This document shows positions 29,974 through 41,241 of a DNA stretch of 64,000 bases, piece by piece. Both the position numbers and the translations under genes were made by a program. Source of the DNA: Achromobacter aloeverae (GTDB lineage: Bacteria; Pseudomonadota; Gammaproteobacteria; Burkholderiales; Burkholderiaceae_B); NCBI RefSeq assembly GCF_004121055.1, contig NZ_PYAL01000008.1, positions 310,001 through 374,000 on the forward strand. The letters run 5' to 3'. The notes beneath the pieces are model-generated. The model was not told the DNA's origin. It searched no databases and saw nothing but the letters and a program-made list of their open reading frames with translations. Each line of letters opens with the position of its first letter. The stretch's first letter is position 1.

Positions 29974-32423
29974 TGACGTCCTTGTTGCGCGGCGCCGGCG
30001 GACGGCGGCGACAGTCTCGGCGCCGGCACCTCGCGCAGGCCGCCAACGCCGGCGCCATTGCGGCCCGTGCCGCTGCCGGCGCCACTGCCACTGCCATTGC
30101 CACTGCCATTGCCGGCGCCATTCGCCGCGCCCGGCGTCGCCCGTGGCAACACGCCACTGCCATAGCTGCCCAGTCCTGACCGCGTCTCCGGGTCCCGCAG
30201 CGCCTCCGGCGTGCGGGACGTACGGGGATTGCCGCCGGCGGAGGTGTTCGCGGCCCCATTGCCGCCGCCGCGCGCGCCGGGCGCGCCCGGCGCCATGCCT
30301 GCCGGCGAGATGCCACCCGGCCGCCCGGGCACGGGATCGTTGGGCGAGTCGGCGGGCACCGCCATATTGCGCGACGGCGCCACCCGGCCTACCGTCTCCG
30401 GCTGGCCGTCGTGACCGGCGTTGCCGTGCTCGCCAGGATCGTCCGCTTCGGTGTCCGCCACGGCGTCCGCCTTGCGCGCCACGGCCGCGGCGCGGCCGGC
30501 AACGGCGCTCAGGCCGGCATGATCGATGGCGGCGTTATCGCTGGCCGCCACGTTGGGCACGCGCGGCGGCTCCTGTCCATGGTCCCTCAGCAGCCAGTAG
30601 TCTTCCACCTTGCGGGCGATCGGCGCGGCGACGCTGGCGCCCCACCCCGCGTTCTCCACGATCAGCGCCACCGCGATGCGCGGGTGGTCCACCGGCGCGA
30701 ACCCCATGAACAGGGCGTGGTCGCGCAGGCGTTCGTCCACCGCGCTGGCGCGGTAGCGCGCGCCGCGCAGGCTGTAGACCTGCGCCGTGCCGGTCTTGCC
30801 GGCCGCCTGGTAAGGCGTGCCGCGGAAAGCCTGGCGCGCGGTCCCTACCTTCACCACGTCTGCCATGGCGCCCTTGACCACCGCCAGGTTCTCCTTGTGC
30901 AACGGAATCTGGTAGTCGGGCGCATTGGGCGTGGGCTTGTACTTCCCCGTGCGGGGGTCCTCGATGGCGTGCACCAGGTGGGGCTTGCGATAGAGCCCGT
31001 CGTTGGCCAGGGTGGCCGTGGCTTGCGCCAGTTGCAGCAGCGTGAAGGCGTTATAGCCCTGCCCCACCGCCACCGAAATCGTCTCGCCGGCATACCAGCG
31101 CTGCTTGTCCTTGTCCTTGTACGCCTTGCGCTTCCACTCCGTGGACGGCAGCACGCCGCGCTTCTCGCCTTCCAGGTCGATGCCGGTGATCTGGCCGAAC
31201 CCGAACTGCTTGGTGAAGTCGTGCAGGGCGTTGACGCCGATCTCCGGCCCCAGCGAAAAGAAATAAGTATCGGACGACACCACGATGGCCTTGTGCATGT
31301 CGGTCGGACCGAACACGGCGCCCGCGGCGTTGCGGAACTTCTGTCCGCCGAACTCGAAATAGCCGGGGTCGGGAATGCGGTCCGTGGCGCGGCGCTTGCC
31401 CAGTTCCAGGGCGGCCATGGCCACGAAGGGCTTGTAGGTGGAGCCGATGGGATACGTCCCGTACAGGGGGCGATTGATCAACGGATGGTCGGGCGAATCA
31501 TTGAGCATGCGCCAGTTGTCGACGTCGATGCCGTCGACGAACAGATTGGGGTCGAAGGATGGCTGGGAAACGAACGCCAGCACTTCCCCGGTATCCGGGT
31601 CGATCGCCACAAGGGCGCCGCGCTGGTTGCCGAAGGCTTCTTCAGCCACCTTCTGCAGCCCCATGTCGATGGACAACTGGATATCCGACCCCGGCACCGG
31701 GTCGATGCGGCGCAGCGTGCGCACCGGACGGCCGCCGGCGGTCACCTCGACCTCCTCCAGGCCGGTACGGCCGTGCAGCTGGGTCTCCCAGGTTTTCTCC
31801 ACGCCCTTCTTGCCGATGTTCTCGGTGCCCCGGTAATTACCCAGCTCACCCGCCGCGTCCAGGTCCTCGATATCGTTGTCCGCGATACGGCCGATATAGC
31901 CGACCACGTGCGCGGCCGATGTCCCTTGCGGATACTCGCGCACCCAGCGCGCGCGCAGTTCCACGCCGGGGAACTGGAAGGCATGCGCGGCGAACCAGGC
32001 GGCCTCGGTCTCGTTCAGGTTGTTGCGCAGGACCAGGCTGGCGTAGCGGCTGGACTCCGCCACCTTGCGCTTGAAGCGGCGCTGGTCGGCCGGGCTGATG
32101 TACACCACCTGGGTCATGGCCTGGAACAACTGGTCCAGGTTGCCGGCATTCGCCGGCACGACCTCCAGGGTATAGGTGCGGTAATTGCGCGCCAGCACCA
32201 CGCCGTTGCGGTCCAGGATATCGCCGCGCCGCGGCGGGATGGGCACCACCGCGATGCGGTTGCGGTCCGCTCGCTCGGACAGGCCTTCGTAGCGGTCCAC
32301 CTGCAGCAGCCAGAACCGCCCCACCAGCGCACCGAAGCAGGCCAGGGCGAACAGGCCGCCGACCCAGGCGCGCAACCGAAAGCGCTGCTTCTGCTGCAAG
32401 CCGGTTTTCTTGAATTCAAACAT
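29970..32423 (-). CDS. mrdA: penicillin-binding protein 2 (elongasome transpeptidase) with long disordered tail
   Basis: Class B transpeptidase partnering RodA. One membrane anchor (about residues 21-41), the pedestal domain beginning with the PPRRGDILDRNG motif, and the transpeptidase domain with GSTYKPF (SxxK nucleophile) and GKTGTAQ (KTG). After the catalytic domain comes a tail of roughly 180 residues rich in Gly, Ala, Asn, Ser and Pro (GNGSGNGSGSGAGSG type), much longer than in E. coli PBP2. Start taken at the ATG 32423; a TTG nine bases upstream is in frame and neither has a strong ribosome site. Confidence 0.93.
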   Translation of the reverse strand: MFEFKKTGLQQKQRFRLRAWVGGLFALACFGALVGRFWLLQVDRYEGLSERADRNRIAVVPIPPRRGDILDRNGVVLARNYRTYTLEVVPANAGNLDQLFQAMTQVVYISPADQRRFKRKVAESSRYASLVLRNNLNETEAAWFAAHAFQFPGVELRARWVREYPQGTSAAHVVGYIGRIADNDIEDLDAAGELGNYRGTENIGKKGVEKTWETQLHGRTGLEEVEVTAGGRPVRTLRRIDPVPGSDIQLSIDMGLQKVAEEAFGNQRGALVAIDPDTGEVLAFVSQPSFDPNLFVDGIDVDNWRMLNDSPDHPLINRPLYGTYPIGSTYKPFVAMAALELGKRRATDRIPDPGYFEFGGQKFRNAAGAVFGPTDMHKAIVVSSDTYFFSLGPEIGVNALHDFTKQFGFGQITGIDLEGEKRGVLPSTEWKRKAYKDKDKQRWYAGETISVAVGQGYNAFTLLQLAQATATLANDGLYRKPHLVHAIEDPRTGKYKPTPNAPDYQIPLHKENLAVVKGAMADVVKVGTARQAFRGTPYQAAGKTGTAQVYSLRGARYRASAVDERLRDHALFMGFAPVDHPRIAVALIVENAGWGASVAAPIARKVEDYWLLRDHGQEPPRVPNVAASDNAAIDHAGLSAVAGRAAAVARKADAVADTEADDPGEHGNAGHDGQPETVGRVAPSRNMAVPADSPNDPVPGRPGGISPAGMAPGAPGARGGGNGAANTSAGGNPRTSRTPEALRDPETRSGLGSYGSGVLPRATPGAANGAGNGSGNGSGSGAGSGTGRNGAGVGGLREVPAPRLSPPSAGAAQQGRQ

Positions 32424-32441
32424 GGAGCGCAAGAGCCGCCG

Positions 32442-33017
32442 TCAAACCGACGCCGACTCGACGTCGTCGGCGCCGCGCGTGGGCAGATGCAACACCCAGC
32501 CGACCATGGGCCACACGGCGGCGGTCAGCGCCACGCCGACCGCCCAGCCCCAGCCCGGCCACTTGCCGGCCATCCAGGCATGGATCACGGTGGTCAGCAG
32601 ATGCGCGCCGAAGAAGATGGGCAGCATGTGCATGGCCTGGCCCCACAACTCGAAACGTTGCAGGCGGCGATGCAGGATGATGGCGCCATAGGCCACCAGG
32701 GTATAGCGCAGGGCCGTATCGCCCAGCACGCTGGCGTCATGCACGTCCATCAACAATCCGAAGATGAAGGCAGTGACCATGCCGATGCGCCGCGGCTCAT
32801 GCACGCACCAGAAGGCGATGACCAGCATCAGCACGTCCGGGGCCTGCGGCCACAGCCGCCAGGGCAGCAGCGATGCCAGCCAAACCAGGATCAGCGAACC
32901 CCAGACCACGAAGCCATGCGCCGGCCGCGCCAGCCGTTCGGGTTCCACCGAGCGGCGGGTGCGCAGCAGGGACACGCGGTCCGGGCGCGAGGAGTCAGTC
33001 TGCGGTGTCCGGCTCAC
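32442..33017 (-). CDS. mreD: rod shape-determining protein MreD
   Basis: Small integral membrane elongasome component, 191 residues with five to six hydrophobic segments after a 35-residue charged N-terminus. Family-typical features are the central stretch FIFGLLMDVHDASVLGDTAL and the position between mreC and mrdA. Its start overlaps the mreC 3' end by 23 bases. Confidence 0.92.
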   Translation of the reverse strand: MSRTPQTDSSRPDRVSLLRTRRSVEPERLARPAHGFVVWGSLILVWLASLLPWRLWPQAPDVLMLVIAFWCVHEPRRIGMVTAFIFGLLMDVHDASVLGDTALRYTLVAYGAIILHRRLQRFELWGQAMHMLPIFFGAHLLTTVIHAWMAGKWPGWGWAVGVALTAAVWPMVGWVLHLPTRGADDVESASV

Positions 33018-33894
33018 TGGGTTCGGCCTCCTTGCGGTTGGACTCGGCGCGACTCACGTCCACCTGCAAAACCAGGAAATGGCGATAACGTTCGGGATGG
33101 GCCAGCGGCTCGCACAGCGCGCGCGCGAAACCCGACGCGGTGTCCCGCTCGACCGATTTCACCTTGGCCACGGGCAGGCCGGCCGGGAACAGGCCGCCGA
33201 CGCCGCTGGTCACGAGTGTATCGCCTTCTTTGATGTCGGCATTGGCCGACAGGTATCGGACTTCCATATTCCCCGGCGAGTTCCCGCCGAAGGCTATCAA
33301 TCGCAAGCCGTTGCGCAGCAACTGCACTGGAATGGACACCTGCTCGTCCGTCACCAGCGCGGCCTCGGCCGTCATGGGCGTGACGCGCACGATCTGTCCG
33401 ACCACGCCGCCTTCGTCGATGACGGGCATGCCCGGCGCCAGGCCCTGGCGGCTACCCTTGTTGAACACCAGGCGCTGGTTGAACGAATTCGGCGGCTCGT
33501 ACAGGACTTCCACCACCACCGCCTGCTGCGACAGCGTATCGGTGACACCCAGCAGGCGGCGCAGTTGCGAATTCTCGGCGGCGAGCTGGGCGGCGTGCGT
33601 GGCCACCTGGGCCAGCTCGATGCGCTGGCGCTGCAGCGCCTCGTTCTCGGTGCGCACCAGGTTGGCGGCATTGAACCATTCGTTGACCTGCTGCACGACG
33701 TCGCGCGGCAGCAGCACGACGCGCTGGAAGGGATAGAGCACGACCGAGACGGCGCGCCGCAGGGGCTCCATGACGTGCCACTGGGCGTCGCCCAGCAACA
33801 ATGCCAGCGCGAGCACGACCAGGACGACCAGCCGAGCCTCGGCGGGCAGTCCCTGTCTGAATAGCCGCGGAGCGGTGCCGTGATGTTGGGGCAT
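32995..33894 (-). CDS. mreC: rod shape-determining protein MreC
   Basis: Bitopic periplasmic scaffold that activates PBP2-RodA. One membrane helix (about residues 18-37), a coiled-coil (about 70-115, RTENEALQRQRIEL onward), then the two beta-barrel domain region with GVVGQIVRVTP and TLVTSGVGGLFPAGLPV. 299 residues. It lies 81 bases after mreB; the C-terminus is a charged tail overlapping mreD. Confidence 0.94.
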   Translation of the reverse strand: MPQHHGTAPRLFRQGLPAEARLVVLVVLALALLLGDAQWHVMEPLRRAVSVVLYPFQRVVLLPRDVVQQVNEWFNAANLVRTENEALQRQRIELAQVATHAAQLAAENSQLRRLLGVTDTLSQQAVVVEVLYEPPNSFNQRLVFNKGSRQGLAPGMPVIDEGGVVGQIVRVTPMTAEAALVTDEQVSIPVQLLRNGLRLIAFGGNSPGNMEVRYLSANADIKEGDTLVTSGVGGLFPAGLPVAKVKSVERDTASGFARALCEPLAHPERYRHFLVLQVDVSRAESNRKEAEPSEPDTAD

Positions 33895-33975
33895 GGATAC
33901 TCACAGGCGGATAGCCCGGTTCCAGGCCGCCCCGCCGCAGCCACCCGGCAGGTAGCGTCGGAAAGGCGGGATAAA

Positions 33976-35312
<1,337 letters not shown>

Positions 35313-35621
35313 ATGGCGCTGAACGAAAAAGACGTGGCCCGCATCGCCCGGCTGGCCCGCATCGAACTCACCCCGGAACGCCTGACCCGCGCCCAGGACG
35401 AGCTCAACGGCATGCTGCACATCATCGAACGGCTGCAGGCCGTCGATACGAAGGGTGTCGAACCTTTGGCCCACCCGCTGTCGGCGCACGAAGATGTCGT
35501 GCTGCGCCTGCGCGAGGACGCCGTGACGGAAACCGCGTCGCCCGAGCGTCGCGCGGACCTGCTGGCCAACGCCCCGGACGCGGCCGACGGCCTGTTCCTG
35601 GTTCCCAAGGTTCTGGAATGA
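35313..35621 (+). CDS. gatC: Asp/Glu-tRNA amidotransferase subunit C
   Basis: Small scaffold subunit of the GatCAB amidotransferase, which converts misacylated Glu-tRNAGln and Asp-tRNAAsn to the amides. The 102-residue protein has the family pattern ([15 protein letters not shown] at the start, [11 protein letters not shown] further on). It overlaps gatA by four bases (ATGA). Confidence 0.94.
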   Translation: MALNEKDVARIARLARIELTPERLTRAQDELNGMLHIIERLQAVDTKGVEPLAHPLSAHEDVVLRLREDAVTETASPERRADLLANAPDAADGLFLVPKVLE

Positions 35622-37165
35622 CCATGACGAAACCCGCCCTGCATACTGAATTCGACGACATCGCCGCCCTGCGCGCCGCCCTGGACCAGCGCAAGGTCAG
35701 CGCGGTGGAACTGGCGCAAAGCGCCCTGGACGCGGCCCAGGCCGCGCAGGACCTGAACGCCTTCCTGCATATCGACCCGGCGCTGACGCTGGCGCAGGCG
35801 AGCGCCGCCGACGCGGCCATCGCCGCCGGCACCGCCGGTCCGCTGGCCGGCATCCCCATCGCGCACAAGGACGCCTTCGTCACGCGCGGCTGGCGCAGCA
35901 CCGCCGGCAGCAAGATGCTGGCCGACTATGTCAGCCCCTTCGACGCCACCGTGGTCGAGCGCCTGCAACAAGCCGGCGCGGTCTCCATCGGCAAGCTGAA
36001 CTGCGACGAATTCGCCATGGGCTCGGGCAATGAAAACTCCGCCTTCGGCGTGGTGCGCAACCCCTGGGACCCGGCTGCCGTACCGGGCGGCTCCTCGGGC
36101 GGCTCGGCCGCCGCGGTGGCCGCCCGCCTGGTGCCCGCCGCCACCGGCACCGACACCGGGGGTTCCGTGCGCCAACCCGCCGCGCTTTGCGGCATCACCG
36201 GCATCAAGCCCACCTACGGCACGGTCTCGCGCTACGGCATCATCGCCTTCGGCTCCAGCCTGGACCAGGCCGGCCCGCTGGCCGCCAGCAGCCGCGATGC
36301 GCTGGCCCTGCTCGACGCGATGTCGGGCTTCGACCCCCGCGACGCCACCAGCGTGGAACGATGCGACGGCGCGGTGAACGAGCCTGGCCGCATCCGCCGC
36401 GACTTCGACGCCGCGCAGTCCCGTTACGACGGCGCGGGCGCCCGCCCGCTGGCCGGCCTGCGCATCGGCGTGCCGGCCGAGTACTTCGGCGACGGCCTGG
36501 CCGCGGACGTGCAGGCCGCGGTGGAAGCCGCGCTGCGCCAGTTCGAGGAACTGGGCGCGGTGCGGGTGCCGGTCTCGCTGCCGCGCACCGAACTGGCCAT
36601 CCCCGCGTATTACGTCATCGCGCCCGCCGAGGCGTCCAGCAACCTGTCCCGCTACGACGGCGTGCGCTACGGCCACCGGGCCGCCGAATATGGCGACCTC
36701 AATGAAATGATCAGCCGTTCGCGCGCCGAAGGCTTCGGCGACGAGGTGAAGCGCCGCATCCTGGTGGGCACCTATGTGCTGTCGCACGGCTATTACGACG
36801 CCTACTACCTGCAGGCGCAGCGCCTGCGCCGCATGATCGCGCAGGACTTCCAGCGCGCGCTGGGCGAACAGTGCGACGTCATCATGGGCCCCGTGGCGCC
36901 CACGGTGGCCAAGGACATCGGCGAGAACCGCGACGATCCGACGGCCGACTGGCTGGCCGACATCTACACGCTGGGCGTCAGCCTGGCCGGCCTGCCCGCG
37001 ATGTCCATCCCCTGCGGCTTCGGCCAGGGCAGCCATGCGCGCCGCCCGGTCGGCTTGCAGATCATCGGCAACTACTTCGACGAAGGCCGCTTGCTGGCCA
37101 TCGCCGACCGCTATCAACAAGTGACCGACTGGCACCGCCGCGTGCCGTCCAAGCAGGACGCCTGA
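35618..37165 (+). CDS. gatA: Asp/Glu-tRNA amidotransferase subunit A
   Basis: Amidase-signature subunit that releases ammonia from glutamine. The Ser-cisSer-Lys triad is visible: Lys in [10 protein letters not shown], the Gly/Ser-rich [12 protein letters not shown] block, and [15 protein letters not shown] containing the nucleophile. 515 residues, slightly longer than average owing to inserts around residues 240-275. Second of gatCAB. Confidence 0.96.
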   Translation: MTMTKPALHTEFDDIAALRAALDQRKVSAVELAQSALDAAQAAQDLNAFLHIDPALTLAQASAADAAIAAGTAGPLAGIPIAHKDAFVTRGWRSTAGSKMLADYVSPFDATVVERLQQAGAVSIGKLNCDEFAMGSGNENSAFGVVRNPWDPAAVPGGSSGGSAAAVAARLVPAATGTDTGGSVRQPAALCGITGIKPTYGTVSRYGIIAFGSSLDQAGPLAASSRDALALLDAMSGFDPRDATSVERCDGAVNEPGRIRRDFDAAQSRYDGAGARPLAGLRIGVPAEYFGDGLAADVQAAVEAALRQFEELGAVRVPVSLPRTELAIPAYYVIAPAEASSNLSRYDGVRYGHRAAEYGDLNEMISRSRAEGFGDEVKRRILVGTYVLSHGYYDAYYLQAQRLRRMIAQDFQRALGEQCDVIMGPVAPTVAKDIGENRDDPTADWLADIYTLGVSLAGLPAMSIPCGFGQGSHARRPVGLQIIGNYFDEGRLLAIADRYQQVTDWHRRVPSKQDA

Positions 37166-37168
37166 CAC

Positions 37169-38626
37169 ATGAACTGGGAAATCGTCATCGGCCTGGAAAC
37201 GCATACGCAGCTTTCCACCGACTCCAAGATTTTTTCGGGCAGCAGCACGCGCTTCGGCGCCGCGCCCAACACCCAGGCCAATCCGGTGGACCTGGCCTTG
37301 CCGGGCAGCCTGCCGGTCATGAACCGCGGCGCGGCCGAACGCGCCATCCGCTTCGGCCTGGCGGTGGGCGGCAAGGTGGCCGAACGCTCGGTGTTCGCAC
37401 GCAAGAACTACTTCTACCCCGACCTGCCCAAGGGCTACCAGATCAGCCAATACGAGCTGCCGGTCGTGGTGGGCGGTTCGCTGTCCTTCTTCGTCGGCGA
37501 CAAGCCGATGACCGTCAACCTGACGCGCGCGCACCTGGAAGAAGACGCCGGCAAATCGCTGCATGACGACTTCCAGCTGTCGTCCGGCGCCCCGGCCAGC
37601 GGTATCGACCTGAACCGCGCCGGCACGCCGCTGCTGGAAATCGTCACCGAACCGGAAATGCGCTCGGCCGCCGAGGCCGTGGCCTACGCGCGCGCCTTGC
37701 ACAGCCTGGTGGTGTGGCTGGGCATCTGCGACGGCAACATGCAGGAAGGATCCTTCCGTTGCGACGCCAACGTCTCGGTGCGGCCCGTGGGCCAGGCCGA
37801 GTTCGGCACCCGCACGGAGATCAAGAACGTCAACTCCTTCCGCTTCCTGGAACGGGCCATCCTGTTCGAGGCGCGGCGCCAGATCGAACTGATCGAGGAC
37901 GGCGGCACGGTGGTCCAGGAAACCCGCCTGTACGACGCCGACCGCGACGAAACGCGCAGCATGCGCAGCAAGGAAGACGCGCATGACTACCGCTATTTCC
38001 CCGACCCCGACCTGCCGCCGCTGGTGATCGCGCCGGAATGGGTCGAGCAGGTGCGCCAGGCCATGCCCGAGCTGCCTTCGGCCAAGCGCGACCGTTTGGT
38101 CCAGGAATACGGGCTCTCGGACTACGATGCCGCGCAGTTGACCGTCAGCCGCGCCATGGCGGACTATTTCGAGGCTGTCGCGCGCGCCTTGCCCGCCGGC
38201 CAGGCCAAGCTGGCGGCAAACTGGGTCATGGGCGAAGTGGCGGCCACGCTGAACCGCGAGGAAAAGGACATCGAGCAATCGCCGGTGCCCGCGGACGCGT
38301 TGGCGGCGCTGATCGGGCGCATCGTCGACGGCACCATTTCCAACAAGATCGCGCGTGACGTCTTCGGCGCCATGTGGGCCGGCGAAAATGGTGGGCAGGC
38401 CGACGCCATCATCGAGGCGCGCGGCCTCAAGCAGATCAGCGACAGCGGCGCCATCGGCGCCATGATCGACGAGGTGCTGGCCGCCAATCCGGCCATCGTC
38501 GAGGAATACCGCGCGGGCAAGCAAAAGGCCTTCAACTCGCTGGTCGGCCAGATCATGAAGGCCGCCAAGGGCAAGGCCAACCCGCAGCAGGTAAACGAGC
38601 TCCTCAAGCAAAAACTGGAGGGGTAG
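37169..38626 (+). CDS. gatB: Asp/Glu-tRNA amidotransferase subunit B
   Basis: Kinase and tRNA-binding subunit that activates the Glu or Asp carboxyl with ATP. 485 residues beginning with the family signature [32 protein letters not shown] and DCN-like [12 protein letters not shown] are intact. The C-terminal YqeY-like helical tail reaches [11 protein letters not shown]. It starts three bases after gatA, and a 63-bp tandem repeat array follows. Confidence 0.96.
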   Translation: MNWEIVIGLETHTQLSTDSKIFSGSSTRFGAAPNTQANPVDLALPGSLPVMNRGAAERAIRFGLAVGGKVAERSVFARKNYFYPDLPKGYQISQYELPVVVGGSLSFFVGDKPMTVNLTRAHLEEDAGKSLHDDFQLSSGAPASGIDLNRAGTPLLEIVTEPEMRSAAEAVAYARALHSLVVWLGICDGNMQEGSFRCDANVSVRPVGQAEFGTRTEIKNVNSFRFLERAILFEARRQIELIEDGGTVVQETRLYDADRDETRSMRSKEDAHDYRYFPDPDLPPLVIAPEWVEQVRQAMPELPSAKRDRLVQEYGLSDYDAAQLTVSRAMADYFEAVARALPAGQAKLAANWVMGEVAATLNREEKDIEQSPVPADALAALIGRIVDGTISNKIARDVFGAMWAGENGGQADAIIEARGLKQISDSGAIGAMIDEVLAANPAIVEEYRAGKQKAFNSLVGQIMKAAKGKANPQQVNELLKQKLEG

Positions 38627-38631
38627 GCCCT

Positions 38632-38875
38632 CCCCAGCGCGCTGCGCGCGCCCCCCTCAAGGGGCGGCACTGGCGGACCGGAAGGAAAGACCCACCCCAG
38701 CGCGCTGCGCGCGCCCCCCTCAAGGGGCGGCACTGGCGGAACGGAAGGAAAGACCCACCCCAACGCGCTGCGCGCGCGCCCCTCAAGGGGCGGCACTGGC
38801 GGACCGGAAGGAAAGCCCCCCCCAGCGCGCTGCGCGCGCGCCCCTCAAGGGGCGGCACTGGCGGACCGGCAAAGC
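38632..38875. repeat. 63-bp tandem repeat array downstream of gatB (4 copies)
   Basis: Four nearly identical units begin at 38632, 38695, 38758 and 38820 (periods 63, 63, 62). Each has a GC-palindrome core (GCGCGCTGCGCGCGC) followed by CCCCTCAAGGGG, which can pair with itself, then GGCACTGGCGGACCGG. The array lies between the gatB stop and the pyrE terminator, and contains no credible gene. Confidence 0.9.
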
Positions 38876-38919
38876 CGGCTCCGCTGTGCCCCCGCGGGCC
38901 GTGGCCACGATTTTGGCAA

Positions 38920-38953
38920 AACGGAAAGGGCCCTGTGGCTTCCACAGGGGCCT
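38920..38953 (-). terminator. intrinsic terminator of pyrE
   Basis: On the minus strand GGCCCCTGTGG, loop AAG, CCACAGGGCCC folds with one bulge or mismatch and is followed by TTTCCGTTTTG, 23 bases after the pyrE stop. Confidence 0.7.
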
Positions 38954-38974
38954 ATTGGACGAAGGGCCGCTGCG

Positions 38975-39652
38975 TTACGCCGTTACGCCATACTTGGCGC
39001 GGTATGCCTGGACCGTGGCGCGGTGCTCGGCGAACTGCGCGTCCTGCTCCAGCAGGGCCATGATGTCGCTCAGCGATGCGATGCTGACCACCGGCATGCC
39101 GTAGGTGCGGGATACGTCCTGCACCGCCGAATGGGCCGACAGGGCATCGTCCGCGCCGGCGCGCTCCATGCGGTCCATGGCGATGAGCACCGCGGCGGGC
39201 TCGGCGCCGGCCGCGCGGATGATCTCCACCGATTCGCGCACCGACGTGCCGGCGGTAATGACGTCATCGATGATCACGACCTTGCCTTTCAACGGCGCGC
39301 CCACCAACGTACCGCCCTCGCCATGGTCCTTGGCTTCCTTACGGTTGTAGGCGAAGGGCACGTCGCGCCCGGCGGCGGCGGGGTGCTGCGCCAAGGCCAC
39401 GGCGGTCGCGGTTGCCAACGGAATGCCCTTGTACGCGGGCCCGAACAGCATGTCGAACGACAGGCCCGAGTCGATCAGGGCCTGGGCGTAGAAGGCAGCC
39501 AGGCGGCCGACGGAAGCGCCGCTGTTGAACAGGCCGGCATTGAAAAAATACGGGCTGATGCGGCCGGACTTGACCTTGAAGCTGCCGAAGCGCAGCACGC
39601 CCTGGTCTAGGGCGAAGCGGACGAAATCCTGAGCGGTAGTGGAGGTGGACAT
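38975..39652 (-). CDS. pyrE: orotate phosphoribosyltransferase
   Basis: Forms orotidine 5'-phosphate from orotate and PRPP in pyrimidine synthesis. 225 residues from the ATG at 39652 ([15 protein letters not shown]). The PRPP-binding loop [16 protein letters not shown], the flexible-loop lysines in [13 protein letters not shown] and [10 protein letters not shown] are conserved. A longer frame upstream runs into the repeat array and is rejected. Single gene, divergent from exonuclease III. Confidence 0.96.
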   Translation of the reverse strand: MSTSTTAQDFVRFALDQGVLRFGSFKVKSGRISPYFFNAGLFNSGASVGRLAAFYAQALIDSGLSFDMLFGPAYKGIPLATATAVALAQHPAAAGRDVPFAYNRKEAKDHGEGGTLVGAPLKGKVVIIDDVITAGTSVRESVEIIRAAGAEPAAVLIAMDRMERAGADDALSAHSAVQDVSRTYGMPVVSIASLSDIMALLEQDAQFAEHRATVQAYRAKYGVTA

Positions 39653-39707
39653 GCGAAAAATCCGGAGAGTGGCGCGAAGCCGGCATTTTATCGGTGATCG
39701 GCCGGAG

Positions 39708-39910
39708 GGGCAGCAAGCAGCGAAGCCGCGCCGCGTGGGGGCCATCTTTTTGCCGCCGGGCCGCCCCAAGGCAAAAAGCCCCCTCGGGGGGCAGCAAGCA
39801 ACGAAGCTGCGCCGCGTGGGGGCCCTTTTTTGCCGCCGGGCCGCCCCAAGGCAAAAAGGCCCCCTCGGGGGGCAGCAAGCAGCGAAGCTGCGCCGCGTGG
39901 GGGCCCTTCC
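39708..39910. repeat. 81-bp tandem repeat array between pyrE and exonuclease III gene (2.5 copies)
   Basis: GCAGCAAGCA recurs at 39710, 39791 and 39872, an exact 81-base period. Each unit includes the arms TTTTTGCC and GGCAAAAA around GCCGGGCCGCCCC, and CCCCCTCGGGGGG. The units sit in the divergent promoter region of pyrE and the exonuclease gene. They differ in sequence from the 63-bp repeats on the other side of pyrE. Confidence 0.9.
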
Positions 39911-39979
39911 CCTCTCCCCCTTTAAGTTACTCTACGGGGCGTCCGGCCCGGCGCCGAACCACAGAACCAGGAATCCCCC

Positions 39980-40762
39980 ATGCTCCGAGTCATCTCCGCC
40001 AACCTCAACGGCATCCGCTCAGCCACCACCAAGGGCTTCTTCCCCTGGCTGGAGGCCCAAAAAGCCGACTTCACCTGCCTGCAGGAGCTCAAGGCGCAGG
40101 CCGCCGACATGACGACGGAAATGCTCAACCCGCCAGGCCTGTTCGGCTATTTCCACTATGCGGAGAAAAAGGGCTACAGCGGCGTCGGCATCTATGCCCG
40201 CAAGCAGCCGCTGCAAGTCGTCGAAGGCCTGGGCGTGCCCGAAATCGATAACGAAGGCCGCTACATCGAACTGGTCTACGACAAGCTGTCCGTGATTTCC
40301 GTCTACCTGCCCTCGGGCTCCAGCGGCGACCATCGCCAGGCGGCGAAATTCGCCTTCATGGAACACTTCTACGGCCATCTGGCGACGCTGTTCAAATGCG
40401 GCCGCGAAGTAATCCTGTGCGGCGACTGGAACATCGCGCACCAGGAAATCGACCTCAAGAACTGGAAGGGCAATATGAAGAACAGCGGCTTCCTGCCCGA
40501 GGAACGCGCCTGGCTGACCAAGGTGCTGAGCGAACAGGGCTGGGCCGACGTCTATCGCGGGCTGCATCCGGACACGACGGGCGAGGCCTATACGTGGTGG
40601 AGCAATCGGGGCCAGGCCTGGGCGAAGAACGTCGGGTGGCGGATCGACTACCAGATCGCCACGCCGGCCATCGCGGCAACCGCGCGGAAGGCGTCCATCT
40701 ACAAGGACCAGCGCTTTTCCGACCACGCCCCGCTGACCATCGACTACGCAACGGAGCTCTAG
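39980..40762 (+). CDS. xthA: exodeoxyribonuclease III
   Basis: AP endonuclease and 3'-5' exonuclease of base-excision repair. 260 residues; magnesium and catalytic motifs are all seen: ANLNGIRSA, CLQELKA, CGDWNIAH, and SDHAPLTIDY at the C-terminus. The ATG at 39980 follows the 81-bp repeat array by about 70 bases. Confidence 0.95.
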   Translation: MLRVISANLNGIRSATTKGFFPWLEAQKADFTCLQELKAQAADMTTEMLNPPGLFGYFHYAEKKGYSGVGIYARKQPLQVVEGLGVPEIDNEGRYIELVYDKLSVISVYLPSGSSGDHRQAAKFAFMEHFYGHLATLFKCGREVILCGDWNIAHQEIDLKNWKGNMKNSGFLPEERAWLTKVLSEQGWADVYRGLHPDTTGEAYTWWSNRGQAWAKNVGWRIDYQIATPAIAATARKASIYKDQRFSDHAPLTIDYATEL

Positions 40763-40792
40763 GAGCGGTGATCCGGGGGCGACGGCGCGCAG

Positions 40793-40842
40793 TGGTCAGC
40801 CCGGTCATCCCGGTCAGCCCCGTCAGCCGGTCAGCCCCGTCA
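40793..40842. repeat. short degenerate tandem repeat (GGTCAGCCC type)
   Basis: Four to five imperfect units related to CGGTCAGCCCCGTCAGC follow the exonuclease III gene, in the 143-base gap before the convergent YjfB-like gene. Confidence 0.6.
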
Positions 40843-40905
40843 CCGCCGTCCGGAGACGGGGCCCGCGATCCTGGCAGCGGCCGCCAGGGGCCGCCGCGCT
40901 GAAGC

Positions 40906-41097
40906 TCAGGCCGTCACGTGCAGTTGCGTGCCGACCATGCCGTAGGAAGACAGCTGCGGCACCGATTGGATCAGGCTGGTGATGGTTTCGGCCTGGTTGT
41001 CCAGCACCTTGCGCACCAGCGAGTTCTGCGCTTCGGCGAAGGCGTTGGCTTGCTGCAGGCCGACGGCTACGCCGACGGTGGCTTCGATGGAATCCAT
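40906..41097 (-). CDS. YjfB-like putative motility protein
   Basis: A 63-residue helical protein (MDSIEATVGVAVGLQQANAF at the start) that resembles the small YjfB 'putative motility protein' family of unknown function. The ATG at 41097 gives the typical N-terminus; the longer frame upstream is not conserved-looking. No flagellar genes adjoin. Confidence 0.65.
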   Translation of the reverse strand: MDSIEATVGVAVGLQQANAFAEAQNSLVRKVLDNQAETITSLIQSVPQLSSYGMVGTQLHVTA

Positions 41098-41241
41098 GTC
41101 CAGTCCCTGAATCGGTGAAAGACGATTGAAAGTGTCCGAGCATAGCCCGGGCGCGCGGTCATTGTCGAGCACGGGGATTGCAGTCGCGTGACGCGCATCG
41201 CCACGCGCCCCCAAAGGGAGGACTCGCCTTGGGCACGGGGC

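Noticed and set aside
30411-33233. Plus-strand open frame of 940 codons opposite mrdA-mreD
   Set aside because: Shadow of conserved genes on the other strand; composition typical of antisense GC-rich DNA.
38632-38875. Tandem repeats read as a CRISPR array
   Set aside because: The units are contiguous and nearly identical, without unique spacers, and no cas genes are near.
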